Of a stretch of DNA of 64,000 bases, positions 27,009 to 35,800 are shown piece after piece. Both the position numbers and the translations under genes were made by a program. Numbering within the stretch: position 1 is the first letter of the stretch; the number at the start of each line of letters is the position of its first letter. The DNA is taken from contig NZ_CADESW010000004.1 in assembly GCF_902830275.1 (NCBI RefSeq), positions 248,001 to 312,000 of the forward strand, given 5' to 3'. The stretch comes from Burkholderia stagnalis (GTDB taxonomy: Bacteria; Pseudomonadota; Gammaproteobacteria; Burkholderiales; Burkholderiaceae). The notes below the pieces were generated by a model. The model worked only from the letters and a program-made list of their open reading frames with translations, had not been told where the DNA came from and did no database searches.

Positions 27009-28192
27009 CACGCGCGCTCCGTCAGCGCGTCCGCCGCGACGTCGCGGCTCACGCCGAGCGCGTCGAGCATCGTGCGGAACTTCGCGGCGGTTTCCGCGCG
27101 TTCGCCGTCGGGCGTCGATTCGCCGACCACGCCCGCGCCCGCATAGAGCCGCAGCGTGCGGTCGCGCGCTTCCGCGCAGCGGATCGTCACGACCCATTCG
27201 CCGTCGCCGTGCGTATCGACCCAGCCGAGCATCCCCGCGTAGAAGCCGCGGTCGAACGGCTCCGCGTCGCGAATGCACGCGCGGGCGGCTGCGCGCGGCG
27301 CGCCGCAGACGGCGGGCGTCGGATGCAGCGCGAGCGCCAGCGCCAGCGCGTCCGCATCGGTTTCGCCGCGCACTTCGGTCGACAGATGCCACATCGTCTC
27401 GGTGTGGATCAGCGACGGGCGCGCCGGCACGTCCAGGCGCCGGCACAGCGGCGCGAGGCTGTCGCGCACCGCCTCGACGACGACCCGATGCTCGTCGAGA
27501 TCCTTCACGGACGCGAGCAGCGCGTCCGCGCGGCGGCGATCCTCGACCGGGTCGGGGCTGCGCGGCGCCGAGCCCGCGAGCGGATTCGCACGGACGATCC
27601 CGCCGAAGCGGTTCACGAGCAGTTCCGGGCTCGCGCCGAGCAGCGTGCGCCCGGCGCCGAGATCGACGGAGAACGTGTAGCCGTGCGGATTGCGGGCCGC
27701 GAGGCGCGCGACGAGCGGCGCGACGTCGACCGGCCGCTCGCCGGTGAGCTCGAGCGTGCGCGCCAGCACCACCTTGTCGAGTTCGCCGGCGCGGATGCGC
27801 GCGACAGCCTGCGCGACCGCGTCCGCATAGCGGTCCGCCGACGGCACCGCGCGCGTCGCGTAGCGCGTCGACGCCGGATCGGGCGCGCGCGGCGAGCCGA
27901 GCGGCCCGGCGCGCAGCAGCGTGCGCGCAACGCGCAACGCGGCCGGCGCATCGACGTCGAACGGCACCGCGCCGACCACTGCCGCATCCGCGTAGCCGCT
28001 CGCGCGGGCATCGCGCAGCGCCTGCGCGACGCGTGCCGCGAGCGGCGCATCGCCGTGCGGCACCGCCTGCGCCGCATCGGCCGCGAGCAGCGCATGGTCC
28101 GGCGTCGCGAGGAACAGCGGCGTGTCGGGGCGATAGAGTTCCCAGACGTTTCGGGGTGCCAATAGTGTCGAAGGACGGGACACCATGTTCAT
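27008..28192 (-). CDS. entC: Isochorismate synthase (EntC-like)
   Basis: A 394-residue chorismate-binding enzyme converting chorismate to isochorismate, the entry to DHB. It shows [18 protein letters not shown] (a hallmark of EntC/DhbC), [11 protein letters not shown] and [11 protein letters not shown], with C-terminal RLYAGAGVV, as in EntC/MenF. ATG 28192 is chosen because GGAGG lies 8 nt upstream; a GTG at 28207 and an ATG at 28186 are alternatives. It follows the TonB receptor gene by 57 bp and probably shares its Fur-controlled transcript. Confidence 0.95.
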   Translation of the reverse strand: MNMVSRPSTLLAPRNVWELYRPDTPLFLATPDHALLAADAAQAVPHGDAPLAARVAQALRDARASGYADAAVVGAVPFDVDAPAALRVARTLLRAGPLGSPRAPDPASTRYATRAVPSADRYADAVAQAVARIRAGELDKVVLARTLELTGERPVDVAPLVARLAARNPHGYTFSVDLGAGRTLLGASPELLVNRFGGIVRANPLAGSAPRSPDPVEDRRRADALLASVKDLDEHRVVVEAVRDSLAPLCRRLDVPARPSLIHTETMWHLSTEVRGETDADALALALALHPTPAVCGAPRAAARACIRDAEPFDRGFYAGMLGWVDTHGDGEWVVTIRCAEARDRTLRLYAGAGVVGESTPDGERAETAAKFRTMLDALGVSRDVAADALTERA

Positions 28193-28249
28193 GAGCTTGA
28201 CCTCCACTTTCCAGATTGAATGAGCCGGCGCGCGGCGCCGGCCAGGCCG

Positions 28250-30385
28250 TCACATCTCGGCGGTGACGCTCACCGCGACGCGGCGGCCCTGATCGACCAG
28301 CCAGTTGCCGCTCAGGCCGTTCGCGCGGGTGCGGTCGTCCACCGGCACCATCCGGTTGGTCAGGTTCAGCACCGCGAAATTGACGGAGAAGCGCTTGTCG
28401 ATCCGGTAACGGCCGCCGAGGTCGAAGGTCGTCGTCGACGGCCGCTCGCGCACGCCCTGCGCGCCGTTGCGGAACGCCGCCCAGTATTCGTTGCCGATGT
28501 AATTGGCCGTCGCATACAGGTCGAGCTTCGGCGTCGGCGTCCAGTCGACCTGCACGTTGAATTTGTGCTTCGGCGTCTTGTCGAGCGGCTGGCCGTCGAG
28601 CGAGCTGCCGTTGAATGCCTTCTCGCCGTTGCCTTCGCGGCGCGACTGCGTGAGCGTGTACGCGCCCGACACCCTCACCGTGCGCGACACCCGCGTGCCC
28701 GCGCCGAGCTCGAGCCCGTACAGCTTGACCCGGTCGATGTTGTCGTACTTGTAGATGTTGCGGCCCGGCGAGCGCGGATCGGCGACGCCCGTGTCGTAGC
28801 TCGTGACCTTGTTCCTGAACAGGTTGTTGAACAGCGTCAGGCCCGCATACGTATCGCCCATGTCGTAGCGCACGCCGAGCTCCTCGGTCACGCTCGTTTC
28901 GGGCTTCAGGTCCGGGTTGCCGCACAGCGTGCCGGGCACCGCCCCCGCCGCGCCGCCCGACGTCATGCAGTAGCCGCCCGTGCTCTGGCGCAGCGACGGC
29001 GGCCGGAAGCCGGTCGACACGCCGCCGCGCACCGTCCATGCCTGGGTGAGCCGGTACACGCCGTAGACGCGCGGGCTGACGTGGCTGCCGTAGCGGTCGT
29101 CGTGGTCGAGCCGCAGGCCGGTGGTCAGCGTGAAGCGGTCGTTGAAGAAGTACTCGTTCTCGCCGAACAGCGCCCATGCATTGCGCGAGATGCGATCCGA
29201 ATTGATCGCGTGCCCCTTCGGCACGGCGTCCTGGCTGCCGACGCCCGACAGCCGCGACCAGATGTGCTGGCCGCCGACGGTCAGGATGTTGCGCTCGCCC
29301 CACCACGGCACCTCGGCCTTGCCTTCGAGGATCGTGTCGGTCAGCACGGGCTTGACCGGCGAGCGCCCCGCCGGCGTCCACTGGTCCTGCACGCCGCGCT
29401 CGCCGTACAGCGACAGCGTCGTGTTGGCGAAGCCCCAGCGGCCGTCGTGCGTGATGCCCCAGTAGTCGCGCACGTGACGCGTCTCGGTGATCGCGGAAGT
29501 CGCGGTGCGCGGCGTGAGCGGCGCCTCGCTCTTGCCCGGCGTGCTGAGATAGGTGAGCTGTTCGCGCCCGACGTTCACGCTGATGTCCTGGTCGCGGGTC
29601 GGCTTCGCGGCGAGCTTCACGTCGAAGCTGCCGATGCGCTGCCCGTTCGCGCCGCTCGCCCCGCTCGCCGGGTAGTAGATGGTGTCCTCGCCCCGGTGCA
29701 GCAGGCGCCCGGACGCCTGCAGCCCGAGCACGTCGGACTTCAGCGGGCCGCCGAGCCAGAAATCGACGCTCTGTGTGTCGCCCTGGTTCGACTCGAGCTG
29801 CCACACGCTGCTCGCGGTAAGCGTGCCGCCCCAGCGCTTCGGCACCTTGCGCGTGATCACGTTGACCACGCCGCCCATCGCATCGGCGCCGTACAGCGAC
29901 GACATCGGCCCGCGCACGACCTCGATCCGCTCGATCGCGGACAGCGGCGGCATCAGGTTCGACTGCACGCCTGCGGTGCCGCGGTTCATCGTTTCGCGGG
30001 TGTTCTGCCGACGGCCGTCGACGAGAAGCAGCGTGTATTCGCCCGGCATCCCGCGAATCGAGATGTCCTGGTCGTTCGGCGATCCGCCGACCACGCTCAC
30101 GCCCTCGACTTTGCCGACGATCTCGGCGACCGACGTGTACGGCTTCGCCGCAATCTCGTCGCGGGTGATCACCGAGATGCTGGCGGGCGCCTCCTTGATC
30201 GCCTGCTCGCGGCGGCTCGCCGTCACGACGATTTCCTTCATGGCCGCCGGCTCGCCGGACGCGGCCGGCGTGGCGGCATCGCCCGGCTTGTCAGGCGTCT
30301 GCGCCCACGCGCAGGACGCCCCCATCAGATACAGGCCGGCGACGACGGCCGGCTTCAACGCAAACTTCGCAACGTGACTCGACAT
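28250..30385 (-). CDS. TonB-dependent catecholate siderophore receptor (FepA/BfrA-like)
   Basis: A 711-residue outer-membrane receptor. A signal peptide ending CAWA precedes a TonB-box-like stretch (KEIVVTASR). The plug domain follows (about 60-180, with [20 protein letters not shown] and [20 protein letters not shown]), then a 22-strand barrel ending with the aromatic-poor SVTAEM. FepA/IroN-type features such as [16 protein letters not shown] are present. It is first in the transcript that continues into entC, and a Fur-box-like site lies about 26 bp upstream. It should import the ferric form of the siderophore made here. ATG 30385 was chosen for the signal peptide; an earlier in-frame start at 30409 would overlap the Fur site. 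Confidence 0.93.
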   Translation of the reverse strand: MSSHVAKFALKPAVVAGLYLMGASCAWAQTPDKPGDAATPAASGEPAAMKEIVVTASRREQAIKEAPASISVITRDEIAAKPYTSVAEIVGKVEGVSVVGGSPNDQDISIRGMPGEYTLLLVDGRRQNTRETMNRGTAGVQSNLMPPLSAIERIEVVRGPMSSLYGADAMGGVVNVITRKVPKRWGGTLTASSVWQLESNQGDTQSVDFWLGGPLKSDVLGLQASGRLLHRGEDTIYYPASGASGANGQRIGSFDVKLAAKPTRDQDISVNVGREQLTYLSTPGKSEAPLTPRTATSAITETRHVRDYWGITHDGRWGFANTTLSLYGERGVQDQWTPAGRSPVKPVLTDTILEGKAEVPWWGERNILTVGGQHIWSRLSGVGSQDAVPKGHAINSDRISRNAWALFGENEYFFNDRFTLTTGLRLDHDDRYGSHVSPRVYGVYRLTQAWTVRGGVSTGFRPPSLRQSTGGYCMTSGGAAGAVPGTLCGNPDLKPETSVTEELGVRYDMGDTYAGLTLFNNLFRNKVTSYDTGVADPRSPGRNIYKYDNIDRVKLYGLELGAGTRVSRTVRVSGAYTLTQSRREGNGEKAFNGSSLDGQPLDKTPKHKFNVQVDWTPTPKLDLYATANYIGNEYWAAFRNGAQGVRERPSTTTFDLGGRYRIDKRFSVNFAVLNLTNRMVPVDDRTRANGLSGNWLVDQGRRVAVSVTAEM

Positions 30386-30410
30386 GATGACGCTTTCGCT
30401 GCTCCACAAT

Positions 30411-30429
30411 GTGATTGATTCTCATTTGC
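30411..30429 (-). promoter_or_regulatory. Fur-box-like site before the TonB receptor operon
   Basis: On the minus strand GCAAATGAGAATCAATCAC matches the 19-bp Fur consensus at about 13 positions and shares AAATGAGAAT with the palindromic site at 31586. It lies just upstream of the receptor start, where Fe-Fur would repress receptor and biosynthesis genes. Confidence 0.65.
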
Positions 30430-30499
30430 ATTATGGAACCTGTAATACGTCGAAATCTTTGCGTAAGCCTCGAACTCGTTTGAGCGCCGCTGCGATCCG

Positions 30500-31480
30500 T
30501 CAGCGGCTCGCGCAGCGCCGCGCGAGCGTCGGCGTCACGCCGAACCGGCGCTTGTACGCGGTCGCGAAATTCGCGGCGCTCGTGTAGCCGGCGAGCGCGG
30601 CGGCCTGCTTGACGCTCACCGCGTCGCGCTCGAGCGCGAGCCGCGCGCGCTGCAGGCGGTGCTCGCGGATGAAGTCGAACACCGTCGTGCCGTACGCGGC
30701 GCGGAACTGACGCTGCATCGCGTTCGCGCTCATGCCGACGTGGCGCGCGATGTCGTCGAGCGACAGCTCCTGCGCGGCGTCGCTCGCGAGGAACGCGCGC
30801 AGCTCGGCCATCCGGCGATAGTCGCGCGAGCCGAGCGCCGTGTCCGACGCGCCGGCCTCCTCCGCCTCGAGCGGCGCGAACGCCTCGGCGAGCAGTTCGA
30901 GCACGCGGCTTTCGAGGTAGATCGCCTGCAGCATCGGCTGGTAGGCCGGCGGCCGCACGATCTGCTCGGCGAGCGCGGCCGCGCGCGGCGTCGGCTGCCA
31001 GAAATGGATCGCTAGATGCGCGGACAGCATCGAATCGAGCCGCTCGGGCAACGCCGCGCGGCTCGCGGCCTGCAGGTGTGCGAGCCATTCGCCGGACATC
31101 GCGAGGCTGAGCCGCCGCGCATAGCCGCCCTTGCTCAGGCGGCGGCGGAACGTGTCAGGCTGCAGCGCGTTGAGCAGGAACGACTGCATCCGCACGTTCG
31201 GCCGGCCCGCGCCGGGATGGGCGGCGCCGTCGCGGCACGCGCGGCGCCCGTCGGTGGTCAGCAGCACGCGCCGGTCGCCGTAGGACACGTCGAGCGCGCC
31301 CTCCAGCAGCAGCACGAGGTGCAGGCCCGGCGTGCACTGGCCGGACATCACCGCGTCGAACTCGTCGGTCGCGTCGTCCGCATGCACGCGCAGCCCCGGC
31401 CGCACTTCGCGGACCCGCGCGACGTGCGCGTCGTGTCGATGGCAATCGGAATGGAAAGCGCCTGGCGCCCACGCAGTCAT
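30500..31480 (-). CDS. AraC/XylS-family transcriptional regulator
   Basis: A 326-residue regulator with a C-terminal double helix-turn-helix domain (about 225-322; SLDDIARHVGMSANAMQRQF and KQAAALAGYTSAANFATAYK). The N-terminal domain (about 1-215) resembles PchR-type siderophore sensors in length and layout. PchR and its relatives bind ferric siderophore and activate receptor and synthesis genes, so this protein is probably the positive regulator of the locus. It lies between the receptor and the importer operon, divergent from the latter across the palindromic Fur site. Ligand specificity is inference. Confidence 0.88.
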   Translation of the reverse strand: MTAWAPGAFHSDCHRHDAHVARVREVRPGLRVHADDATDEFDAVMSGQCTPGLHLVLLLEGALDVSYGDRRVLLTTDGRRACRDGAAHPGAGRPNVRMQSFLLNALQPDTFRRRLSKGGYARRLSLAMSGEWLAHLQAASRAALPERLDSMLSAHLAIHFWQPTPRAAALAEQIVRPPAYQPMLQAIYLESRVLELLAEAFAPLEAEEAGASDTALGSRDYRRMAELRAFLASDAAQELSLDDIARHVGMSANAMQRQFRAAYGTTVFDFIREHRLQRARLALERDAVSVKQAAALAGYTSAANFATAYKRRFGVTPTLARRCASR

Positions 31481-31585
31481 CTCGGATATCCCCCGCGCGC
31501 GGCCCTGTCCCGGTGCTCGCGCAAACTATTTCGTCGCTCGGACAAACGGACAGCGTCCGTTCCGGCCCGGCCTCTCGGTTACAAT

Positions 31586-31608
31586 TAAATGAGAATTGTT
31601 CTCATTTA
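31586..31608. promoter_or_regulatory. Perfectly palindromic Fur-box-like operator
   Basis: TAAATGAGAA (31586-31595), TTG, TTCTCATTTA (31599-31608): a perfect 10-bp inverted repeat with a 3-bp centre, AT-rich in GC-rich surroundings. It sits between the divergent AraC regulator and the ferri-siderophore importer operon, 18 bp before the GTG start of the latter. The AATGAGAAT core is typical of Fur sites. Confidence 0.8.
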
Positions 31609-31626
31609 TATCGTATCGGGAGTCAT

Positions 31627-32766
31627 GTGAGAAAGACAAGCGGAATGTGGGCCACGCTCGGCGCATGGCTGTGCGGATGGCTCGTGATGCATGCCGCGCA
31701 TGCGGACACCAGGACCGTCACCGACCTCGCCGGCCGGCAGGTCAAGATCCCCGCGCGCGTGGAGCGCGTGCTGCTCGGCGAAGGACGCCTGCTGCCGGCG
31801 CTCGCGATCGTCGACGGCGACGACCCGACGCGCCGGCTCGTCGGCATGATGGGCGACTTCGAGCAGCTCGATCCCGCGAGCTACGCGCAGTGGCTCGAAC
31901 GCTTTCCGCGGTTGAAGGACGTGCCGCGCATCGGCCGCTCGCAGGCCGGCAGCTTCAGCGACGAGCGCGCGCTCGCGCTGCGGCCGCAGGTCGCGATCTT
32001 CGGGCTCGGCGGCGGCCACGGGCCCGGCGAGCGCGATCGCGAGACGCTCGCGCGGCTGGAGGCGGCGGGCGTCGCGATCGTGTTCGTCGATTTCCGCCAC
32101 GACCCGCTCGCCAATACGACGCGCAGCGTCGCGCTGCTCGGCCAGGTGTTCGGCGCGCCGCAGCGCGCGGCCGACTTCAATGCGCTGTGGCAGCAGCAGT
32201 TCGACCTCGTGCGCACCCGCCTGAAAACCGCGCGGCCGGCCGCGCCGACCGTCTTTCTCGAAAGCCGCGTCGGCCTGTCCGACGACTGCTGCGAAACGAT
32301 GACGGGCATGCTCGGCCGCCTGCTCGACGCCGCCGGCGGCGAGAACATCGCGAAAGGCCGCGTGCCCGGCGAGCACGGCACGCTGAACCCGGAATACCTG
32401 CTGAGCCGCCAGCCCGACGTCTACATCGGCACCGCGATCGGCTCGGCCCTCACGCTGCAGAGCGCGCCGCGGCGCATCGCGCTCGGCGCCGGCGTGACGC
32501 GCGACGCCGCCGTGCAGTCGCTCGACCGCGCGCTGCAGCGCCCGACGATCGCCCCGCTGCGCGCGGTGCGCGAGCGCCGCGCGTACGCGATCTGGCATCA
32601 CTTCTACAACTCGCCGTTCAACGTCGTCGCGGTGCAGGCGCTGGCCAAATGGCTGCATCCGGACCTGTTCGCGGATCTCGACCCGCGCCGCACGTTCGAC
32701 ACGATGGTGCGCCGCTTCCAGCCGGTCGCGCTGAACGGCGAATACTGGATCCAGGAAGGGTCGTGA
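31627..32766 (+). CDS. Periplasmic iron-siderophore binding protein
   Basis: A 379-residue FepB/FhuD-class (cluster III) solute-binding protein. The GTG start at 31627 is preferred: GGGAG lies 5 nt upstream, and it gives a basic n-region (RKTSG) and a signal peptide ending HAAHA. An ATG at 31645 is possible. The start of the mature protein, TRTVTDLAGRQVKIPARVERVLLGEG, is the standard opening of this family, and two lobes follow. An unusual CC pair appears in LSDDCCETM. It begins the importer operon downstream of the palindromic Fur site and should deliver the ferric catecholate to the permease. Confidence 0.9.
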   Translation: MRKTSGMWATLGAWLCGWLVMHAAHADTRTVTDLAGRQVKIPARVERVLLGEGRLLPALAIVDGDDPTRRLVGMMGDFEQLDPASYAQWLERFPRLKDVPRIGRSQAGSFSDERALALRPQVAIFGLGGGHGPGERDRETLARLEAAGVAIVFVDFRHDPLANTTRSVALLGQVFGAPQRAADFNALWQQQFDLVRTRLKTARPAAPTVFLESRVGLSDDCCETMTGMLGRLLDAAGGENIAKGRVPGEHGTLNPEYLLSRQPDVYIGTAIGSALTLQSAPRRIALGAGVTRDAAVQSLDRALQRPTIAPLRAVRERRAYAIWHHFYNSPFNVVAVQALAKWLHPDLFADLDPRRTFDTMVRRFQPVALNGEYWIQEGS

Positions 32767-32767
32767 C

Positions 32768-33724
32768 ATGCCGGAGCCTTACTCCACCATGCGTCGCGGC
32801 CTGCTCTTCGCCGGACTCGCGGGCGCGCTTGCAACCCGCGTCGCGCCGGCCGGCGCCGCGTCCGATACGCCCGACACCGCCGCGTGGCCCTCGCCCGCCG
32901 ACACGCCGCCCGTGCGGATTCCCGGCAGTCACCAGTTCGACGTGACCGTCGCGGGCCGGGCCCGCCGCCTGTTCGTCGCGCTGCCGGCCGAACGCTCGGC
33001 CACCGCGCCGCATCCGGTGCTGGTCGTGCTCGACGGCAACGCGCTGTTCCCGCTCGCCGCGCCGCTCGCGCGCAACCGCGCGGCACGGCCCGACGCCGGG
33101 CACGCGCCCGCGCCGGTCGTCCTCGGCATCGGCTACCCGACCGATGCGCCGTACGACATGCAGGCGCGCGCCGACGACTACACGCTCGCGCCGCTGCCGA
33201 ACGGACAAGGCCTCGCGGCGGACCGCTTTCTCGATTTCGTCGAGCACGACGTGCAGCCGTGGCTCGCGCGCCAGTGGCCGATCGATGCGGGCCGGCAGAC
33301 GCTGTTCGGCCACTCGTACGGCGGGCTGCTGACGCTGTATGCGCTGCTGACGCGCCCGCACCTGTTCCGCCGCTACGTCGCGGCAAGCCCGTCGATCTGG
33401 TGGGGCGAACGCGCGCTGCTGCCGTATGCCGACCGCTTCGCCGCAACGGCGGCGCCGCTCGACCCGGCGCTGCGCCTGGTCGTGACCGCCGGCAGCCTCG
33501 AGGAAGGCGCGCCGCATCCGGACACCGAACGCATGCGCCGGCAACAGGCGCGCAAGCAGGTCAGCTCGGCCCGTGACTTCGTGCAGCGCGTGGGCGGCCG
33601 TGCGGGCCTCGACGCGACGTTCCGGCTGATCGACGGCGAGGACCACGGCGGCGTCGTGGTGCCGAGCGCGGCGCTCGCCGCGCGCATCGCGTGCGCGCCG
33701 GATCCTCGCGGAGGTGCCGCATGA
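32768..33724 (+). CDS. IroE/PfeE-like siderophore esterase (alpha/beta hydrolase)
   Basis: A 318-residue hydrolase with an N-terminal signal or anchor (MRRGLLFAGLAGALA), placing it in the periplasm as for IroE and PfeE. The nucleophile elbow is GHSYGG, the late catalytic His is in GEDHGG, and VVLDGNALFP and SPSIWWGE are typical of the IroE/Fes group. Such enzymes hydrolyse ferric triesters of enterobactin type to release iron. It starts 1 bp after the binding-protein stop and overlaps the permease by ATGA. The predicted lysine-based product would have amide bonds, so its true substrate is an open question. Confidence 0.85.
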   Translation: MPEPYSTMRRGLLFAGLAGALATRVAPAGAASDTPDTAAWPSPADTPPVRIPGSHQFDVTVAGRARRLFVALPAERSATAPHPVLVVLDGNALFPLAAPLARNRAARPDAGHAPAPVVLGIGYPTDAPYDMQARADDYTLAPLPNGQGLAADRFLDFVEHDVQPWLARQWPIDAGRQTLFGHSYGGLLTLYALLTRPHLFRRYVAASPSIWWGERALLPYADRFAATAAPLDPALRLVVTAGSLEEGAPHPDTERMRRQQARKQVSSARDFVQRVGGRAGLDATFRLIDGEDHGGVVVPSAALAARIACAPDPRGGAA

Positions 33725-34785
33725 GCACGACGGCTCCGGTTCCGCCCGCGTCGCTGAAGGTCCGCTACCGCGCGATCGCCGCGCGGCGCGTCGGCGCGCT
33801 CGCGATGCTGGCCGGCGTGCTCGTCGCGCTGCTGGTCGTCGACATCGCGACCGGCCCATCGTCGTTCCCGGTCGCGGATATCGTCACCGGGCTGCTGCGC
33901 CCGGACGCACTGCCGCTCGAACAGCGCGTGATCCTGTGGAACGTGCGCCTGCCGTATGCGCTGATGGCCATCCTCGTCGGCGCGTCGCTCGGGCTCGCCG
34001 GCGCGGAGATGCAGACGGTGCTGAACAACCCGCTCGCGAGCCCGTTCACGCTCGGCATCGCCGCGGCCGCGAGCGTCGGCGCGTCGCTCGTCGTGATCTC
34101 CGGCTGGCATCTCGTGCTGTGGAACGAGAACCTCGCGCTGTCGCTCGGCGCGTTCGGCTGCGCGATCGGCGCGACGCTGCTGATCGTCTGGCTCGCGTGG
34201 CGGCACGGCGCGACGACCGAAACCGTCGTGCTGTTCGGCATCGGCCTGATGTTCAGCTTCGAGGCGCTGCTGTGGCTGCTGCAATTCGTCGCCGACGCGA
34301 ACGCGCTGCAGCAGATCGTGTTCTGGAGCATGGGCAGCCTCGCGCGGGCGACCTGGAGCAAGATCGCGATCCTCGCATGCGTGCTCGGGTTCAGCGCGGT
34401 GTGGTCCGCGCCGGGCGTCGCGTCGATGACGGCGCTGCGCGCCGGCGAGGAACAGGCGCGCAGCATGGGCATCGCGGTCGAGCGGCTGCGGCTCGTCACG
34501 CTGATCCGCATCAGCCTGCTGTCGGCCACCGCGCTGTCGTTCGTCGGCACGATCGGCTTCGTCGGCCTCGTCGGGCCGCACGTCGCGCGGCTGCTCGTCG
34601 GCGACGACCATCGCCACTACCTGCCCGGCGCGGCGCTCGCCGGCGCGATCATGCTGTCCGCCGCATCGGTGCTCAGCAAGACGCTCGTCTCGGGCGTCGT
34701 GCTGCCGATCGGCATCATCACCGCGCTCGTCGGCGTGCCGCTCTTCATGACGCTGATCAGCCGCCGCAGGAGGCACGATGGATAA
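33721..34785 (+). CDS. FecCD-family iron-siderophore ABC permease
   Basis: A 354-residue membrane protein with about ten helices. It has the FecCD signatures RLPYALMAILVGASLGLAGA near residue 80 and GFVGLVGPHVARLLVGDDHR, the latter contacting the ATPase. Only one permease gene is present, whereas enterobactin systems use two (FepD and FepG), so it probably acts as a homodimer. ATG 33721 has GGAGG 9 nt upstream and overlaps the esterase stop by 4 bp. It overlaps the ATPase gene by 8 bp. Confidence 0.94.
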   Translation: MSTTAPVPPASLKVRYRAIAARRVGALAMLAGVLVALLVVDIATGPSSFPVADIVTGLLRPDALPLEQRVILWNVRLPYALMAILVGASLGLAGAEMQTVLNNPLASPFTLGIAAAASVGASLVVISGWHLVLWNENLALSLGAFGCAIGATLLIVWLAWRHGATTETVVLFGIGLMFSFEALLWLLQFVADANALQQIVFWSMGSLARATWSKIAILACVLGFSAVWSAPGVASMTALRAGEEQARSMGIAVERLRLVTLIRISLLSATALSFVGTIGFVGLVGPHVARLLVGDDHRHYLPGAALAGAIMLSAASVLSKTLVSGVVLPIGIITALVGVPLFMTLISRRRRHDG

Positions 34786-35590
34786 ACCGCCACGGGCACT
34801 CCGCATCGACGGCCTCGACGTCGCTTATGGCGCGCGCACGATCCTCGCGAAGTTGTCGCTGCAGGCGATCCCGCCCGGCAGCGCGGTGGCGCTGCTCGGC
34901 CCGAACGGCGTCGGCAAGTCGACGCTGCTGCGCGCGCTCGCCCGGCTCGTCGCCGCGCGCGGCGCGCTCACGCTCGACGGGCACGACCTGCTGCGCGGCG
35001 CGCGCCGCGAGCATATGCGGCGGGTCGGATATCTGCCGCAGACGCTGCCGCAGCCAACCTCGCTGCTCGTCTACGAAGCCGTGCGCGGCGCGCTGCGCGC
35101 GACCTGCGGCGGCCTGTCCGCCGACGCGCAGGACGCTCGCCTCGAACGGGTGTTCGGCCAGTTGAACCTGCATCCGCTCGCCACCACGTCGCTCGACCGG
35201 CTGTCGGGCGGGCAGCGCCAGATGGTCGGGCTCGCACAGGTGCTGGTGCGCGAAACGCCGCTGCTGCTGCTGGACGAGCCGACGAGCGCGCTCGACCTGC
35301 GCTGGCAGTTGCTCGCGCTGGAGGCGATGCGCGACGCGGTCGCGCGGCGCGGCGCGATTGCGCTCGTCGCGCTGCACGACCTGAATCTCGCCGCGCGCTT
35401 CTGCGACCGCCTCGTGCTGCTCGGCCGCGACGGCGTGCTGGCCGACGGCGGCGCTGCCGACGTGCTGACGCCCGCCAACCTGCGGCGCGCCTATCGCGTG
35501 GATGCGCGGGTCGAGCGCACGGCGTCGGGCGACTACGTGACGCTCGCCGAACGGGCGGCCTCGGTGGAGGAACTTGCGTCGACAGGTTGA
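34778..35590 (+). CDS. Iron-siderophore ABC transporter ATPase
   Basis: A 270-residue FepC/FhuC-type ATPase. Walker A is GPNGVGKST (about 42-50), the signature LSGGQRQMV, Walker B LLLLDEPTSALD and the switch His in ALHDLNLAARF. It is the last gene of the importer operon; the right-hand tRNA-Leu promoter follows within 60 bp, and I see no separate terminator between them. Confidence 0.95.
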   Translation: MDKPPRALRIDGLDVAYGARTILAKLSLQAIPPGSAVALLGPNGVGKSTLLRALARLVAARGALTLDGHDLLRGARREHMRRVGYLPQTLPQPTSLLVYEAVRGALRATCGGLSADAQDARLERVFGQLNLHPLATTSLDRLSGGQRQMVGLAQVLVRETPLLLLDEPTSALDLRWQLLALEAMRDAVARRGAIALVALHDLNLAARFCDRLVLLGRDGVLADGGAADVLTPANLRRAYRVDARVERTASGDYVTLAERAASVEELASTG

Positions 35591-35650
35591 GTGCAGGTCG
35601 GGTTGTTCGGCGTGCGCGCGATATTTTTTCAATCCGGAACGAAAAAGCTG

Positions 35651-35678
35651 TTGACAGCCTTCGCGGCTGCTCTATAAT
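35651..35678 (+). promoter_or_regulatory. Consensus sigma-70 promoter of tRNA-Leu copy 2
   Basis: TTGACA (35651-35656) and TATAAT (35673-35678) with a 16-bp spacer, the same spacing as for copy 1. The hexamers are conserved between the copies while the spacer is not, a sign of selection on both promoters. Confidence 0.88.
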
Positions 35679-35713
35679 TGCGGTCTTTCGCGATGCAGCA
35701 ACAAGCGAAACGT

Positions 35714-35800
35714 GCCCAGGTGGCGGAATTGGTAGACGCACTAGGTTCAGGTCCTAGCGGTGGCAACACCGTGGAGGTTCGAGTCCTCTCCTGGGCACCA
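35714..35800 (+). tRNA. tRNA-Leu(CAG), copy 2
   Basis: Identical over all 87 nt to the tRNA at 16501, with anticodon CAG, a class II variable arm and an encoded CCA. The 30 nt upstream and about 39 nt downstream are also identical. Confidence 0.97.

Noticed and set aside
28220-30418. 732-codon plus-strand frame opposite the TonB receptor
   Set aside because: It mirrors the receptor gene; the receptor on the minus strand has signal peptide, plug and barrel motifs.
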